This document shows, piece by piece, positions 6,505 to 7,075 of a stretch of DNA of 7,075 nucleotides. Both the position numbers and the translations under genes were made by a program. Origin of the DNA: JAUREX01 sp044356825 (GTDB lineage Bacteria; Pseudomonadota; Alphaproteobacteria; Rhodobacterales; Rhodobacteraceae); assembly GCA_044356825.1 (NCBI GenBank), contig JBIKVM010000153.1:1-7075 (forward strand), in the 5' to 3' direction. Under the pieces are notes generated by a model that did no database searches, was not told where the DNA came from, and worked only from the letters and a program-made list of their open reading frames with translations. Each line of letters starts with the position of its first letter. Within the stretch, counting starts at the first letter, position 1.

Positions 6505-6767
6505 CAGCCGCGCGCGGCCACGAGGGCCTCGACCGCCGCGAGCATCGCGCCGACCGACGAGATGTCGAAATCCCCCGCCGTCGGGTCGTTGGCGTTGAAG
6601 GGCACCGAGACGTCGAACGCCTCTTCGATGGCGAAGATCGCCTCGACGAGGCCGAGGCTGTCGAGGCCGAGGTCCTGCAAGGTCATCTCTTCGCGCAGGT
6701 CTGCGACGTCGAGCATGGCCTGCTCGGCGATGATGGCAAGCACACGGTCACGCACGATGGTCGTCAT
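6504..6767 (-). CDS. Acyl carrier protein (dedicated paralogue)
   Basis: This small protein of 87 residues carries acyl intermediates on a 4'-phosphopantetheine arm. The attachment motif is LGLDSLGLVEAIFAIEEAF, with the modified Ser at residue 37. The acidic helix II after it is the usual docking surface for KAS and acyltransferases. The protein differs from the housekeeping AcpP, which has DSLD at the attachment site and an acidic C-terminal helix. After helix II it has a longer loop rich in Pro, Asn, Asp and Gly (about 56-68), then FDISSVGAMLAAVEALV. GGGGAA lies about five bases before the ATG, a good ribosome-binding site. It sits 39 bp after the LpxD-like gene and overlaps the KAS start by one base, so the three appear to form an operon. 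It most likely serves the adjacent KAS and perhaps the LpxD-like acyltransferase. It resembles the idea of rhizobial AcpXL in being a special-purpose carrier, but I do not claim it is AcpXL. Confidence 0.92.
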   Translation of the reverse strand: MTTIVRDRVLAIIAEQAMLDVADLREEMTLQDLGLDSLGLVEAIFAIEEAFDVSVPFNANDPTAGDFDISSVGAMLAAVEALVAARG

Positions 6768-6806
6768 GGATTCCCCGTTGTGAAATGCGGCGCTGATGTA
6801 ACGGTC

Positions 6807-7075
6807 CTATCCGCTCTTTGAAACAGCTTTCTGAAGCGCCGCCACCGCCGCCGCCAGCCGCGGCAGGCGGCGCAAAGCCTTGTTGATCTCGATCTGCGTT
6901 TCCATCTTCACCGCCGGATTACCGAGGATCACCCGCCCCGCCGGAACATTGGTGAAGATCTTGGTGGCCCCGCCCGCGATCACGTCGTCGCCCACGAAGA
7001 TGTTGTCGTTGACGCCGCATTGCCCGGCCATCACCACCCGGTCGCCGATCCGCGCCGATCCGGCGATGCCGACCT
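6807..7075 (-). CDS. LpxD-like UDP-3-O-acylglucosamine N-acyltransferase (C-terminal part only)
   Basis: This 89-residue fragment runs off the right edge; its true start lies outside the window. It shows the end of a left-handed beta-helix built from hexapeptide repeats: IAGSARIGDRVVMAG, then CGVNDNIFVGDDVIAGG, then the closing turn VPAGRVILGNPAVK. A basic helical tail follows (INKALRRLPRLAAAVAALQKAV), as in LpxD proteins, which use this helix in the trimer and for ACP contact. LpxD transfers a 3-hydroxyacyl chain from ACP to the amine of UDP-3-O-acylglucosamine in lipid A synthesis. The catalytic His known from E. coli LpxD would lie just upstream of this part, so it cannot be checked. The housekeeping lpxD normally sits beside bamA, fabZ and lpxA. 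Here the neighbours are an ACP and a KAS, so a paralogue is likely. Another hexapeptide acyltransferase is possible, since the family is broad. Confidence 0.72.
   Translation of the reverse strand, partial: VGIAGSARIGDRVVMAGQCGVNDNIFVGDDVIAGGATKIFTNVPAGRVILGNPAVKMETQIEINKALRRLPRLAAAVAALQKAVSKSG

Noticed and set aside
5512..6783. Open frame of 423 codons on the plus strand, opposite the KAS and ACP genes
   Set aside because: Low-complexity translation with no family motifs, against two well-supported genes on the minus strand.
6807..7037. GTG at 7035-7037 as the start of a short complete gene
   Set aside because: The frame stays open to the window edge and continues the hexapeptide repeat pattern (VGIAGSARIGDRV), so this is the internal part of a longer LpxD-like gene.

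Overview
The window is about 7.1 kb of very GC-rich DNA. It is packed with bacterial genes of ordinary chromosomal type. The strong G/C bias at third codon positions and the protein flavour (RhlE helicase with a Pro/Lys/Arg tail, CpsG-type phosphomannomutase, MgtE ending GGIAGTQ, extra ACP/KAS pair) suggest an alphaproteobacterium, most likely of the Rhodobacterales. That placement is inferred from the proteins, not from any marker gene.

Layout, left to right. (1) The 3' end of a DEAD-box RNA helicase runs rightward off the left edge and meets, stop to stop, a leftward two-gene unit: mgtE (Mg2+ channel/transporter) followed by a 5-formyltetrahydrofolate cyclo-ligase gene. The two convergent stops share one CTAG. 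The two leftward genes share a TGATG stop/start. (2) A divergent intergenic region of about 116 bp (2454-2569) separates mgtE from a rightward pair: guanine deaminase (guaD), then 33 bp later phosphomannomutase (manB/cpsG). (3) manB converges with a leftward operon that enters from the right edge: an LpxD-like acyltransferase (3' part only), a dedicated acyl carrier protein, and a beta-ketoacyl-ACP synthase. The last two are again joined by TGATG. A GC-rich inverted repeat spans both stop codons at the manB/KAS junction.

How the genes work together. The right-hand operon is the most distinctive part. A stand-alone ACP, an elongating KAS and an LpxD-family N-acyltransferase side by side suggest that a special acyl chain is built on its own carrier and placed on a sugar nucleotide or another amine acceptor, possibly for lipid A or another envelope lipid. 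manB feeds GDP-mannose-type sugar nucleotides for surface polysaccharides. GuaD deaminates guanine to xanthine in purine salvage or catabolism. The MgtE and cyclo-ligase genes look co-translated, but their functional link is unclear.

No gene-free stretch exceeds about 120 bp. I see no tRNA, rRNA, CRISPR array, insertion sequence or other mobile element. All protein families here are known. The nearest thing to an undescribed system is the LpxD-like/ACP/KAS cassette, which is cut by the window edge.
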